A stretch of DNA of 64,000 nucleotides from Pseudomonadota bacterium (GTDB taxonomy: Bacteria > Pseudomonadota > Gammaproteobacteria > Steroidobacterales > Steroidobacteraceae), in contig JAEWAF010000097.1 of assembly GCA_023391815.1 (NCBI GenBank), positions 1-64,000 of the forward strand. Direction: 5' to 3'. Shown in pieces: positions 16,765 through 25,613 of the stretch. Under the pieces are notes generated by a model. It made no database searches. It saw nothing but the letters and a program-made list of their open reading frames with translations, and was not told the origin of the DNA. Both the position numbers and the translations under genes were made by a program. Every line of letters starts with the position of its first letter. The first letter of the stretch is position 1.

Positions 16765-17935
16765 ACGTTTGCCCGGTCGCTACTGGGTCAGCTTGCCGCT
16801 GGCGCTTGCCGCTTGCAGCGCCATCGCGGACAACTGGGAGGTCTCGCCGCGCGCGCAGGCGGGCTACCGCTTCAACGACAACTATCACCTCGAACAGCCG
16901 GGCGGCGAAATCGAAGTGGCGGGTGGAGAGGCGGATGTGGGAGTGACGTTCCGGACCATCGATCCGCGGACCAATTTCGAGATCACGCCGCGGATCAACG
17001 CGACCTATTTCCCGAACGACAAGGACGAGGACTCGACGGACTACTATCTGACGGCGGGCTTTTCCGATATCACACCGCGCCGGCGCATCGAGGTGCCGTT
17101 CCTGTACTCGCAGGAAGACGTGGTGGACAGCGAGCTGCCGAATACAACTTCGGGCGGCGGGCTGGGCGAGCCGGGGATCGGCGACTCGGGACGTTTCCTG
17201 GTGCGCAACCGCCGCGCGTTCTACCGGATCGCGCCGTCGTTCGAATACGACCTCACGCAGCGCTATCGGCTCGCGCTGGAGGCTCACTATCTGCAGGCCG
17301 ACTTCGACAATCAGGTGGCCGGCGCGCAGAACGACTTCAGCGAGTTCGGCGCTGGCGCGGCCATCGGCTTCCAGACCACGCAGCGCTCGACGCTGTTCGT
17401 GCGTGCTTTGGGATTCCAGTACGAAACCACCGAGAAAACCGACGCCTACGGCGGCGAGGTTGAATGGAATACACAGTATTCGCCGAACTCGCGTGCCTAT
17501 ATCCGCCTGGGCGCGCAGCAGACCAAGCCCGAAAACGGCTCGAGCGATACCAACATCATCGCCGGCGCCGGCGGCCAGTGGGCTTCGCAACGTAACACTT
17601 TGTTCGTGGATCTCACGCGCAGCGTTGGCCCGGTCTCGGCGGGAACCGTGGTCGAGCGTTATCAGTTGCGTCTCCGGGTCGATCACGATGTCTCGCCGCG
17701 TTTTGCCTTGCGTGCCGGGGCCCGCCTGTCCCAGGACCAGGAAACTCAGGAGGGCAGCTATCCGACGCGCAAATACGCCATTGGCGAGTTGGGCTTCGAG
17801 TGGCGCTGGATGCGGCAATGGTCGCTCACCGGCACCTACAACTATCGATGGCAGGAGTATGAGAACGAACCCTCGACCGCCGATTCCAACGGCTTCCTGA
17901 TCGGCATCGTGTACGAACCGAAACGCGCTCAATAA
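16751..17935 (+). CDS. EpsL-like outer-membrane beta-barrel protein
   Basis: A 394-aa exported protein. After a signal peptide (ending SAIA) come alternating aromatic beta-strand segments (QAGYRFNDNYHLEQ, FEITPRINATYFPN, YRLALEAHYLQADF) up to a terminal strand in GFLIGIVYEPKRAQ, consistent with a barrel. It fits the EpsL-like family found between export and chain-length genes in methanolan-type EPS loci. The start is TTG (16751 or 16754) with GGGAG 6 to 9 bases upstream, overlapping the export gene by 14 bases, so translation is probably coupled. It may form the outer-membrane part of the exporter. Confidence 0.8.
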   Translation: MLCRKRLPGRYWVSLPLALAACSAIADNWEVSPRAQAGYRFNDNYHLEQPGGEIEVAGGEADVGVTFRTIDPRTNFEITPRINATYFPNDKDEDSTDYYLTAGFSDITPRRRIEVPFLYSQEDVVDSELPNTTSGGGLGEPGIGDSGRFLVRNRRAFYRIAPSFEYDLTQRYRLALEAHYLQADFDNQVAGAQNDFSEFGAGAAIGFQTTQRSTLFVRALGFQYETTEKTDAYGGEVEWNTQYSPNSRAYIRLGAQQTKPENGSSDTNIIAGAGGQWASQRNTLFVDLTRSVGPVSAGTVVERYQLRLRVDHDVSPRFALRAGARLSQDQETQEGSYPTRKYAIGELGFEWRWMRQWSLTGTYNYRWQEYENEPSTADSNGFLIGIVYEPKRAQ

Positions 17936-17971
17936 ACCCTTTACTCGGCCCTCAATCAACCGAAACCGCGT

Positions 17972-19678
17972 ATGTCAGTCACACCCGCTCACATGCAGAC
18001 GCCTCCTCCTCCGTATCCCGGCCTCGAGCCGGAAAACTCCGGTTTTGGCGATTACCTGGGCGCGCTGCGACGACGCCGCAAGCTGATGCTGATCGTGGGC
18101 TTGCCCATCGTCGCCATCGGCGCGACGCTGGCGCTGGCGTTGCCCGATGTGTATCGCTCCGAAGGTCAGATCGAGATCGAAGGCGCGCAGGCCGTCAAAC
18201 AGAATCCGAATTCGTTGACGCAGGATCCGGAAGACACGCCGTACGCGGACCAGTACGTGCGCAGCCTGAGCACGGTGGTGTTGAGCGATCGCAATCTCGC
18301 CAAGCTGCTCGCGCAGCACAAGCTCTACGACGATCAGGCCGACGACCCGGCGGGTGCGCTCGACCAGCTGCGCGACGACATCAAGGTCGACATCGTCACG
18401 GTGCCGATTCTGGATCCGAATACCGGTCGCGAACGCGATGTCGTGACGGCGTTCAGCGTCGCTTACGACAACAAACAACCGGAACGTGCGCAGGAAGGCG
18501 CGGAATGGCTGGTCAACGCGTTCCTCGAGCAGAATCGCAGCGATCGGCAGAGCCAGGCGGGCGGCCGGGCGAAGTTCTTCGCCGGCGAGGCCGAGCGCAT
18601 GCGCACTCATGTCGCGCAACTCGAGGCCAAGCTGGCCGAGTTCAAACAAAAGAACTCCGGCAAGCTGCCCGAGCTCAACGAAATGAACATGAACGTGATG
18701 GATCGCACCGAGAACGACATCGCCAACGTCGAGTCGCAGATGCAGGCGTTGCGTCGTGAGCGCGTGTTCCTGGTCTCGCAGCTGGCGCAGGCGCGAGCGG
18801 GGAGTCCCGAGGCGGGCAATCTGCGCGCGCTCGAAGACGAATATGCTCGCAAGAGCGTGCAATACGATCAGAGCCACCCGGACCTGATCATGCTGCGTCG
18901 GCAGATCGATCAGCTGAAGGCGGGCGGCGGCGCCGGGCTGTCGCTGAAGGCACAACTGCAGACCCAGCGTTCCATCCTGGCCGAAGCCCGTCAGCGCTAC
19001 AGCGAGGATCATCCGGATGTTCAACGCATCCAGCGCAATATCCAGGCGCTGGAGGCGCGGATCGCGTCCGGTGAAACCGCCGATGTGAGCACGGCCGGCG
19101 ATTCGCCCATGGCCATGCAATTGCAGACGCAGTTGAATGCCACCGACACGCAGCTGGCCGCCTTGCAGGCGCGCGCGATGGATTTGCGCACCAAGCTGAG
19201 CAGTCTGGAAGGACGCATCGTCGCGGCGCCCGAGGTCGAGCGAGAGTACCAAGCTGTCACTCGCGATCTCGCTGGCGCGCGTGCCAAGTACGACGAGCTG
19301 CTGAAGCGGCAGATGGATGCGGAAGTGAGCGAGGCCGCGATCGCCGGCGGCACCGCCGACAAATTCCAGGTGAAGTCCTCGCCGAAGATTCCGGACGAGC
19401 CGGCCAAGCCGCAACGTATCGCCATCATGATCATCGCGCTGGTGCTGGCCGCGATCGCTTCGGTGACGACGGCAGTACTTGCCCAGCTGTTCGATCCCAC
19501 CATCCGTGGCGCGCGCGATGTGCAAGACATTCTCGGGGTTGCACCGCTGACCACGGTGCCAGTCATCAAACGTCACGGCGGCACGAACCGCAAGGGCGGG
19601 GCACCGGCGTATGCCGCGACCGCCGCGGCAGCCGTCGCGATCATCGCGTTCGCCATAGTCGTTCGATTCGTCGCCTGA
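17972..19678 (+). CDS. EPS chain-length determinant protein (Wzz/GNVR type)
   Basis: A 568-aa inner-membrane polysaccharide co-polymerase. Transmembrane helix 1 is at about 40-60 (LMLIVGLPIVAIGATLALAL), followed by a long periplasmic coiled-coil region (about 190-440, rich in Q, E, R and L). A GNVR-like segment contains APEVEREYQAVTRDLAGARAKYDELL, then helix 2 at about 488-512 (IAIMIIALVLAAIASVTTAVL). An extra C-terminal hydrophobic stretch (VAIIAFAIVVRFVA) suggests a third helix. The kinase domain is not fused; it is the next gene. It regulates chain length and connects polymerase with exporter. Confidence 0.9.
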   Translation: MSVTPAHMQTPPPPYPGLEPENSGFGDYLGALRRRRKLMLIVGLPIVAIGATLALALPDVYRSEGQIEIEGAQAVKQNPNSLTQDPEDTPYADQYVRSLSTVVLSDRNLAKLLAQHKLYDDQADDPAGALDQLRDDIKVDIVTVPILDPNTGRERDVVTAFSVAYDNKQPERAQEGAEWLVNAFLEQNRSDRQSQAGGRAKFFAGEAERMRTHVAQLEAKLAEFKQKNSGKLPELNEMNMNVMDRTENDIANVESQMQALRRERVFLVSQLAQARAGSPEAGNLRALEDEYARKSVQYDQSHPDLIMLRRQIDQLKAGGGAGLSLKAQLQTQRSILAEARQRYSEDHPDVQRIQRNIQALEARIASGETADVSTAGDSPMAMQLQTQLNATDTQLAALQARAMDLRTKLSSLEGRIVAAPEVEREYQAVTRDLAGARAKYDELLKRQMDAEVSEAAIAGGTADKFQVKSSPKIPDEPAKPQRIAIMIIALVLAAIASVTTAVLAQLFDPTIRGARDVQDILGVAPLTTVPVIKRHGGTNRKGGAPAYAATAAAAVAIIAFAIVVRFVA

Positions 19679-19728
19679 ATGTGATCTTTTACATACATTG
19701 TTGATCTGAAAGTCACGAGAGCACGCAA

Positions 19729-20577
19729 ATGAGCATCATCGAAGAGGCAGTGCGCAAGACCGCGGAACGCTATCACCGTCCTGCGCCGCCCGAGCAGCCT
19801 GCGGGCGGTGGTCGTCCCCGACTGCGCCGTGTGCCGCCCGCCGCCACGGAGACGGCAAACGTACGGCGCTTTCAGCCGGTGACGCTGGACCGGGCTGTGC
19901 TGGATGACAACAACATCCTGCCGCAGATCACCGATCCGGGCGCCTTGCGTGGTTATAAAGTTCTGCGCACTCGCTTGTTACGCCGGCTGGAGGCCAATCA
20001 ATGGCGCTCGTTCGCAGTGACCGGCGCTTCACCGGGCGACGGCAAGACCCTCACTTCGATCAATCTGGCGATGGCGCTGGCGCAGGATCCGAACACCTGG
20101 GTGTTTCTGGTCGACCTGGATCTGCATCGACCGAAAGTGGCCAGCTACCTGGGCCTGAACAACAGCCTTGGCGAGCGCGGCCTGTCGGACTTCCTGCTCG
20201 GCGACGCGACGGTCGAGCAGATCACGTACTCGCCGGCCGGCATGGATCGGCTCGCCATCATTCCGAATTTCCAGACGGTGGCGAATGCGTCCGAGTTGCT
20301 CACTTCGCCTCGCATGGACGAACTGGTGCAGGCGCTGGAAGCGGAGACACCTCGCAGGGTCGTGATCTTCGACATGCCGCCGGTGCTGGCCTCCGACGAC
20401 GTGCTGGCGTTCTCGCCGCAAGTGGACGGCATGCTGCTGGTGATCGCCGAGGGACTGACCAGCCGCGACGCTTTGAAGAGCGCCAAGGCGCTGTTGCAGG
20501 AAATGAATTTGCTGGGGGTGGTGTTGAATCGATCCGAGGCGCAAGACGAAGGGGCGTACTACTCGTACGCCCGCTGA
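19729..20577 (+). CDS. Tyrosine autokinase of EPS export (CpsD/CapB/EpsG-like)
   Basis: A 282-aa bacterial tyrosine kinase. Walker A GASPGDGKT is at about 103-111, Walker A' VFLVDLDLHRP at about 125-135, and Walker B VVIFDMPP. The C terminus ends with a short tyrosine cluster (AYYSYAR), the autophosphorylation site. The N-terminal 60 residues are basic and Pro/Arg-rich. It acts with the chain-length protein encoded 50 bases upstream, where it would cycle between phosphorylated and unphosphorylated states to control polymerisation. It is the last gene of the export operon, followed by a terminator. Confidence 0.92.
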   Translation: MSIIEEAVRKTAERYHRPAPPEQPAGGGRPRLRRVPPAATETANVRRFQPVTLDRAVLDDNNILPQITDPGALRGYKVLRTRLLRRLEANQWRSFAVTGASPGDGKTLTSINLAMALAQDPNTWVFLVDLDLHRPKVASYLGLNNSLGERGLSDFLLGDATVEQITYSPAGMDRLAIIPNFQTVANASELLTSPRMDELVQALEAETPRRVVIFDMPPVLASDDVLAFSPQVDGMLLVIAEGLTSRDALKSAKALLQEMNLLGVVLNRSEAQDEGAYYSYAR

Positions 20578-20607
20578 CTCGAAGCGCCCGAAAGCGTGCT
20601 CAGGGGG

Positions 20608-20640
20608 ACCCCGGCGATCGGCAGATCGTCGGGGTTCGTT
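20608..20640 (+). terminator. Terminator after the export operon
   Basis: A 12-bp stem with one G-T pair (20608-20619 with 20624-20635; ACCCCGG core) and a GGCA loop, followed by a T-rich tail (TTCGTTCTTT). It separates the kinase gene from the convergent acetyltransferase gene. Confidence 0.85.
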
Positions 20641-20643
20641 CTT

Positions 20644-21273
20644 TCAGGCGTCCGGCTCCGGTTCGCCATCGTCCGCCGGCCGGTTGCCGGCATAGGAAAT
20701 GATCCTGAAGCCGGGATCCAGCACGGCGATGGCATTGTCCGGCAGGTCCTTGTGAACGACCGCGTTGGCACCGATCTTCACGTTGTGGCCCACTGTGATC
20801 TTGCCGACCACGCGCGCGCCGGGCGCGATATAAACGTTGTCGCCGATGACCGGCGCACCGCGTTTCATGCCGGCACCGGACACGCCGATGGTGATGTTCT
20901 GAGAAAGATTGCAGTCCCGGCCGATCACCGCGCGCGACGACACGGTGATGCCGCCGTAGTGGCCGATATACAGGCCGGGCCCGACCTTCGCGCTTCGCGG
21001 AATCTCGATCCCCCACAGTGCCTGGATGAAAAAATCCAGAATCACATAGATGGGATCGAACAACAGGCGCAGCACCTTGGGTAACCGCTGACTCCATTGT
21101 CCGAAGCGCAGTACCAATACTGCGTGCACACCAGGCGAGCGAGCGCAGTTCAGCACACGTCGCAGCGTGCTTCCGGAAGTCATCGCATATCGTCGCCGCA
21201 GGTCGGCGCGCAACGATCCCTGAGGTCCGGACGGATGCTTACCGGACAATACCGTGCTCCGAGCATTGTTCAT
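20644..21273 (-). CDS. Serine O-acetyltransferase-like hexapeptide-repeat protein
   Basis: A 209-aa left-handed beta-helix acyltransferase. The region IPRSAKVGPGLYIGHYGGITVS begins the hexapeptide repeats and contains the catalytic-type His; NLSQNITIG and VYIAPGARVVGKITVG follow. It resembles CysE-like proteins of EPS loci (EpsC of methanolan clusters), where a role in polymer acetylation or Ser-derived substituents is possible. The ATG at 21273 overlaps the preceding gene's stop (ATGA); a longer frame to 21375 has no support. The N-terminal helical CysE part is shortened. Confidence 0.87.
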   Translation of the reverse strand: MNNARSTVLSGKHPSGPQGSLRADLRRRYAMTSGSTLRRVLNCARSPGVHAVLVLRFGQWSQRLPKVLRLLFDPIYVILDFFIQALWGIEIPRSAKVGPGLYIGHYGGITVSSRAVIGRDCNLSQNITIGVSGAGMKRGAPVIGDNVYIAPGARVVGKITVGHNVKIGANAVVHKDLPDNAIAVLDPGFRIISYAGNRPADDGEPEPDA

Positions 21274-22274
21274 GATGATGTTCTGATGTTTGGAGTTTCC
21301 GTTGCCGCGGTCACCGGTTCGACCGGCGGACGCACCCCCGTGCGGGCCGCGAGCATCAACCACCATGGGAACCACACAACAATCTGCATCGCGCGAGCCG
21401 CGAGCGACACGGCCAGCGCATCGGCAGGCTTGACACCTCCCAGCGCCATGATGGCGATGAAGATGCCTTCGTAGACACCGATGCCGTCCAGCGAGATCGG
21501 CAGGCGCGAAACCAGAATCGCCAGCGGGACCGCGGCGAACATGAAGGCCGGATTGAATGGCACGTCCAACGCTCGCGCCACCAGGCCGTAGCAGGTGATC
21601 ACCACCAGATGTTCGACGAGCGTGAGCGCGGAGAACGCCGCGATCTTCGGGCGATCCGACGCGAGCGATGCGTAAGCTTCATGCAGACGCTCCAGCAGGC
21701 GGACCGCCTTGCTGTCCCTGAAACGTGTCGGGACGAGCCGCAGCACCGAGCTCAGCGCATGATCCGTGAACGAGAACACCAGGATCGTGATGCCGCCGAG
21801 CAGACCGGCGACACCCAGGGCGAGCGCATAGTCGTAGGCTGCCTGATTCGGCAGCATCGCTCGAAGCAGGATGAGGCTGGCGACCGCGGTCATCAACGCG
21901 ACGATGAAGCCGATGCCGCGCTCGACCAGGATCGTCGCGAGCGTGTCGTCGACGCGCACGCCGAAGCGACGCACGAGCATGACGCGAATGCCGTCGGCGC
22001 CGACCGTGCTCGGCAGCGCCAGCCCCCACATCATAGCGCTGCAGTAGACCATCAGCTTTTGAGCGAGGGAGATGCTGTAGCCCCGGATCTTCAGGAGCAG
22101 TCCCCATTTGTAGCTCATCAGCACGCGATCGATCAGGAACGCCACGAGCGCGATCCCGGTCCACAGCGGATCGGAGTTGCCGAGCGTCGTGAGCACGGCC
22201 TCCACGTCGACGACGTAGATCAATAGCAACGCGCATAACAGCAGCGTGACAAGAATCCGTAGCCACGTTTTCAT
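21270..22274 (-). CDS. Lysylphosphatidylglycerol-synthase-like membrane protein (UPF0104)
   Basis: A 334-aa polytopic protein with about eight transmembrane helices, starting MKTWLRILVTLLLCALLLIYV. Motifs of the LPG_synthase_TM family are visible: GWGLALPSTVGADGIRVML-type sequence near residue 80, and LPISLDGIGVYEG near residue 260. Members next to glycosyltransferase genes are thought to be lipid or polyprenyl-phosphate transporters, but the role here is not known. The ATG at 22274 is preferred over a longer frame to 22391, which would run into the previous gene. Confidence 0.85.
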   Translation of the reverse strand: MKTWLRILVTLLLCALLLIYVVDVEAVLTTLGNSDPLWTGIALVAFLIDRVLMSYKWGLLLKIRGYSISLAQKLMVYCSAMMWGLALPSTVGADGIRVMLVRRFGVRVDDTLATILVERGIGFIVALMTAVASLILLRAMLPNQAAYDYALALGVAGLLGGITILVFSFTDHALSSVLRLVPTRFRDSKAVRLLERLHEAYASLASDRPKIAAFSALTLVEHLVVITCYGLVARALDVPFNPAFMFAAVPLAILVSRLPISLDGIGVYEGIFIAIMALGGVKPADALAVSLAARAMQIVVWFPWWLMLAARTGVRPPVEPVTAATETPNIRTSS

Positions 22275-22290
22275 TGCTGACAGAGCAGGC

Positions 22291-24237
22291 CTAGCTGGCG
22301 CGACGCGTCCCGTGCTCGTCGGCGGCGAGTTCGCGACGCAGATCTTCCTTCGATTGACCGAGGATGGACATGCGATACCAGATCTCCGCATTGATCAGCA
22401 GCCACAGCCGATTGCCATGATCGGCTCGCTTGGCGAGATGTTCGTCGACCAGTTGCGCGATCGCCTGCCGGTCGAGCACGCGGTCCTGTACCAGCTGCGA
22501 TTGCCTCAGGCAGGACTGGTACAGGCGCGTGTATTCGGCTTGGAGCAGATACGGCAGGGCGGAGGAGAAGCCCTGCTTGGGACGATCCAGAATTTCCGAA
22601 GGCAGATAACGCGCGGCCAGTTTGCGTTGGATATAACGCAAGGTGCCGCCGCGCACCTTCATGGCCGCCGGTAGCCGGGCCGCGAAGCTCGCCAGCTCGT
22701 GATCCATGAACGGACTGCGGGCTTCCAGGCCGTGCGCCATGCAGATCCGATCGGTGATCATCACCGGATGATTCGGCAGCCGCACCAGGCTGTCGGCGTA
22801 GAGCATACGATCCAGGTCGCCGCCTTCGGACTCTTCATACGGACGACGGATCGCCGCTTCCGCATCGAGGCTCGACCACCGGTGCTGGACATCGCGCGAA
22901 TACAGCTGTCGACGACGCGTCGGATCGAAATAGAAATAATTCAAGCTCGCCGCGTAACGCGCGCTGCCGGAGTGGAACGACAAGTGATGCAGCCAGCGCA
23001 GCTGATGGCCGAGACTCTTGTACCAACCGGATTCCGGAATCATCGCCATCGCGGGCGCCAGCAGCTTGCGACGCAGGGTTTCCGGCAGCCGGCCATATCG
23101 GGCGGCGTACAGGTTGCCGTAGTAGCGATCGTAGCCGCCGAACAATTCGTCGCCGCCGTCGCCGCCGATCACGACTTTCACATGCCGACGCGTGAATTTC
23201 GCCAGCAACCACGTGCACAGCGACAGCGGATCCGAAGGCTCGTCGAGCGCCCAGACCAGATCGGGCAAGTGCGCGGCAATCTCGGGCTGCACGCGCTCTT
23301 CGTGATGTTCGGTACGAAACAGATTCGCCACGGCGCGAGCGGCCGGCGCTTCGTCGAAGCGCTGATAGCTCAGGCCCATGGTGAACGTCGGCAGATCCTT
23401 GACCTTCAGGTCCCGTGACAGCATCGCCACCAGCAGGCTCGAATCCATGCCGCCGCTCAGGAACGCGCCGACCGGCACATCGCTCTCCATGTGCAGGCGA
23501 AGGGCTTCGAGCAACCTGGCTTGCAGCTCATCGAGCAGCTGCTCTTCGCTGCCGGTGAGCTTGGGATTCTGTTGCAGGTGCCAGTAACGGCGAATCTGCG
23601 GAACATCGCCCGCCTGCAGCGATAGCAGATGACCTGGCGGCAACTTGTGAATGCCTTCGAACATGGTCAGCGGAGCTTCGATGAGCCGCAAGGCCAGGTA
23701 CTGATCGAGCGCGGCCAGATTCATTCGCTGCCGGCGGCGATCCAGCGCTCGCAGCGCCTTGATCTCGGAGGCGAACGCGAAGCCCTGCTCGCCGACGCTA
23801 TAGAAAAACGGCTTCTGTCCCAGGTGGTCGCGCGCGGCCAGCAGCCGTTTGCGCCTGGTATCCCACAAGGCGAACGCGAACATGCCGCGCAGGTGCTCGA
23901 GCAGGCGCTCGCCATGGCGTTCATACAGGCCGAGAATGACTTCGCAATCGCTGTTGGTCAGAAAGCGATGCCCGTCCTGCTCCAGGCGCTGGCGCAGCTC
24001 GCGATAGTTGTAGATCTCGCCATTGCAGACCAGCACCAGCGAGCGATCCGCGTTGTACAGCGGCTGCCGTCCGCCGGCCAGATCGATGATGGACAGCCGC
24101 CGATGGCCGAGGGTCGCATCCTCGTCGTGATGAACGCCTTCGCCATCCGGGCCGCGATGCTCCAGTGCGCCGAGCATGCGCCGAAGCGCCTGCTCACGTT
24201 GCGGGTCGGAGTTGATGATGCCAGCGATTCCACACAT
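22291..24237 (-). CDS. Asparagine-synthase-type amidotransferase of the EPS locus
   Basis: A 648-aa class II glutamine amidotransferase/asparagine synthase. It begins MCGIAGI, placing the nucleophile at Cys2 after Met removal, which fixes the start at 24237. The synthase domain carries the ATP pyrophosphatase loop AFLSGGMDSSLL and VVIGGDGGDELFGGYDRYY. Length and context match amidotransferase 1 of exosortase-A-associated EPS loci, where it probably amidates a sugar acid rather than making asparagine. A uronic acid from the dehydrogenase at 9859 would be a plausible substrate. Confidence 0.9.
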   Translation of the reverse strand: MCGIAGIINSDPQREQALRRMLGALEHRGPDGEGVHHDEDATLGHRRLSIIDLAGGRQPLYNADRSLVLVCNGEIYNYRELRQRLEQDGHRFLTNSDCEVILGLYERHGERLLEHLRGMFAFALWDTRRKRLLAARDHLGQKPFFYSVGEQGFAFASEIKALRALDRRRQRMNLAALDQYLALRLIEAPLTMFEGIHKLPPGHLLSLQAGDVPQIRRYWHLQQNPKLTGSEEQLLDELQARLLEALRLHMESDVPVGAFLSGGMDSSLLVAMLSRDLKVKDLPTFTMGLSYQRFDEAPAARAVANLFRTEHHEERVQPEIAAHLPDLVWALDEPSDPLSLCTWLLAKFTRRHVKVVIGGDGGDELFGGYDRYYGNLYAARYGRLPETLRRKLLAPAMAMIPESGWYKSLGHQLRWLHHLSFHSGSARYAASLNYFYFDPTRRRQLYSRDVQHRWSSLDAEAAIRRPYEESEGGDLDRMLYADSLVRLPNHPVMITDRICMAHGLEARSPFMDHELASFAARLPAAMKVRGGTLRYIQRKLAARYLPSEILDRPKQGFSSALPYLLQAEYTRLYQSCLRQSQLVQDRVLDRQAIAQLVDEHLAKRADHGNRLWLLINAEIWYRMSILGQSKEDLRRELAADEHGTRRAS

Positions 24238-24248
24238 GCGGTTTGCGG

Positions 24249-25481
24249 TCAGCGGTTGACGGTTGGAGGTTGATTGGAGGCGGCGTCGAGCGCATTCATC
24301 GGCGCGCGATGTTTCTTGCCGGCGGCGCGGCGCGAGCCGTCGATCGCACGTTCGAAAACGGCTTCGTAACGAGCCGCGCAAGTGTCGATGAAATAATTTT
24401 CGACCAGCTCTCGGTTGTGACGACCCTGGCGTTCGCGCCCGTCGCGGTCCCGATGCAGCTCGATCAAGGCGCGCACGAACGCTTCCTGATCGTTGAGCTT
24501 CACCACGTGCCCGGTTTCGCCCGTGACCAGAAAGTCGGTCTGTCCACCGCGGTCATAGCACAGCACGGGCAGGCCGAACGCCATCGCTTCCAGGAACACC
24601 AGGCCGAAGCCCTCATGCTGGCTGGCCGTGACGAATGCATCCGCCACCGACAGCGCGGCATATTTCTCCGCGTCCGACACTTGCCCGAGCATGTGCACTC
24701 GATTGCGCACGCCGAGCTCGTTGGCCCGCTTGTCGATCGCCGGCGCATCCGGCCCGTCGCCCACGATCACCAGATGCGCGTTGGCGATCTTGCTCGCGGC
24801 GAAATTTTCAATCAGCTGCACGGTCGCCTTGCGAGCCACCAGTCGACCGATGGTGATCATTACGAACGCGTCATTCGGCAGTCCGAGATCCTGACGGGAG
24901 GCGGCGCTGACTGCCGGCGGCCGATCGATGCCCAGCGGAATCAGCTCGACCGGTCGCCGCACGCCATAGAGTTCTGTCACGTGGCGCACGGTGTCGCGAG
25001 ATTGGCCGACCACGTCATCTGCGGCGCGAAGCATCCAATGCACCGCGCTCCGTAGCGGCGCATGCAAATGCGGTGAGCTGGCCTTGCTGGGATCGAACAA
25101 ATCGCCCCCGTGGACGGAGAGAACATTCGGCACGTCATGCCAACGCGCCAGAGCGTGGCCGAGCGGACCGGTGGGAACGACGAAGTGTGTATTGATCACG
25201 TCGAAGTCACGCTTCCCCAGGCGCAGGCCGCGGAAAAAACCGGTCGGCAGATACGCCGCCATGGACGGAAAGTTCGCCACCGCCAGCTCGCGCCGAAAGA
25301 ACACCGGCACTCGCAGGACGCGTACGCCGCCATCGCGATCTTCGGAGAGAAGATCGCCAGCGCGCGAGGTGAGTACTGTCACTTCGTGACGACGGGCCAG
25401 CTGTCGCGCGAGCGCGGCCATGACGACGCCGCCGCCACCGCCGAGCGGGGGATATTCGTAGTTGCAGAAGAGGATGCGCAT
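24249..25481 (-). CDS. GT4 glycosyltransferase
   Basis: A 410-aa GT-B enzyme. The N terminus MRILFCNYEYPPLGGGGGVV is the glycine-rich acceptor-domain start of GT4 proteins. The donor domain has TIGRLVARKATVQLIENF, VIVGDGPDAPAI and EGFGLVFLEAMAFGLPV (E-x7-E). It is the first gene of a four-gene minus-strand operon with the amidotransferase, UPF0104 protein and acetyltransferase. No Shine-Dalgarno is visible; a sigma-54-like site (25496-25511) would give a transcript starting only about 4 bases before the ATG. Confidence 0.9.
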   Translation of the reverse strand: MRILFCNYEYPPLGGGGGVVMAALARQLARRHEVTVLTSRAGDLLSEDRDGGVRVLRVPVFFRRELAVANFPSMAAYLPTGFFRGLRLGKRDFDVINTHFVVPTGPLGHALARWHDVPNVLSVHGGDLFDPSKASSPHLHAPLRSAVHWMLRAADDVVGQSRDTVRHVTELYGVRRPVELIPLGIDRPPAVSAASRQDLGLPNDAFVMITIGRLVARKATVQLIENFAASKIANAHLVIVGDGPDAPAIDKRANELGVRNRVHMLGQVSDAEKYAALSVADAFVTASQHEGFGLVFLEAMAFGLPVLCYDRGGQTDFLVTGETGHVVKLNDQEAFVRALIELHRDRDGRERQGRHNRELVENYFIDTCAARYEAVFERAIDGSRRAAGKKHRAPMNALDAASNQPPTVNR

Positions 25482-25495
25482 GGTTCGAGAAAAGG

Positions 25496-25511
25496 AGCAA
25501 ATTCCATGCCG
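25496..25511 (-). promoter_or_regulatory. Sigma-54-like (-24/-12) site P5
   Basis: On the minus strand the sequence reads CGGCATGGAATTTGCT, close to TGGCACG-N4-TTGCT, with correct GG/GC spacing. The predicted start near 25485 is only about 4 bases ahead of the glycosyltransferase ATG, which is unusually short. A perfect dyad TGACC-TCAC-GGTCA (25577-25590) lies about 98 bases upstream of that start, in the gap shared with the divergent methyltransferase gene. Confidence 0.5.
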
Positions 25512-25613
25512 CTAGCGCCGCATGCGGCCCGGTCAAGGGCGGCGGAACTATTCGCGTTCTGCGGTATTTAGCCGAATGACCTCACGGTCAGAATTTTCTG
25601 GGGATGTCCGATC

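Noticed and set aside
16637..17959. 440-codon open frame on the minus strand
   Set aside because: Opposite the EpsL-like barrel gene, which has a signal peptide and barrel strands.
17975..19576. 533-codon open frame on the minus strand
   Set aside because: Lies opposite the chain-length gene, whose membrane segments and coiled coil are clear; it is a shadow frame.
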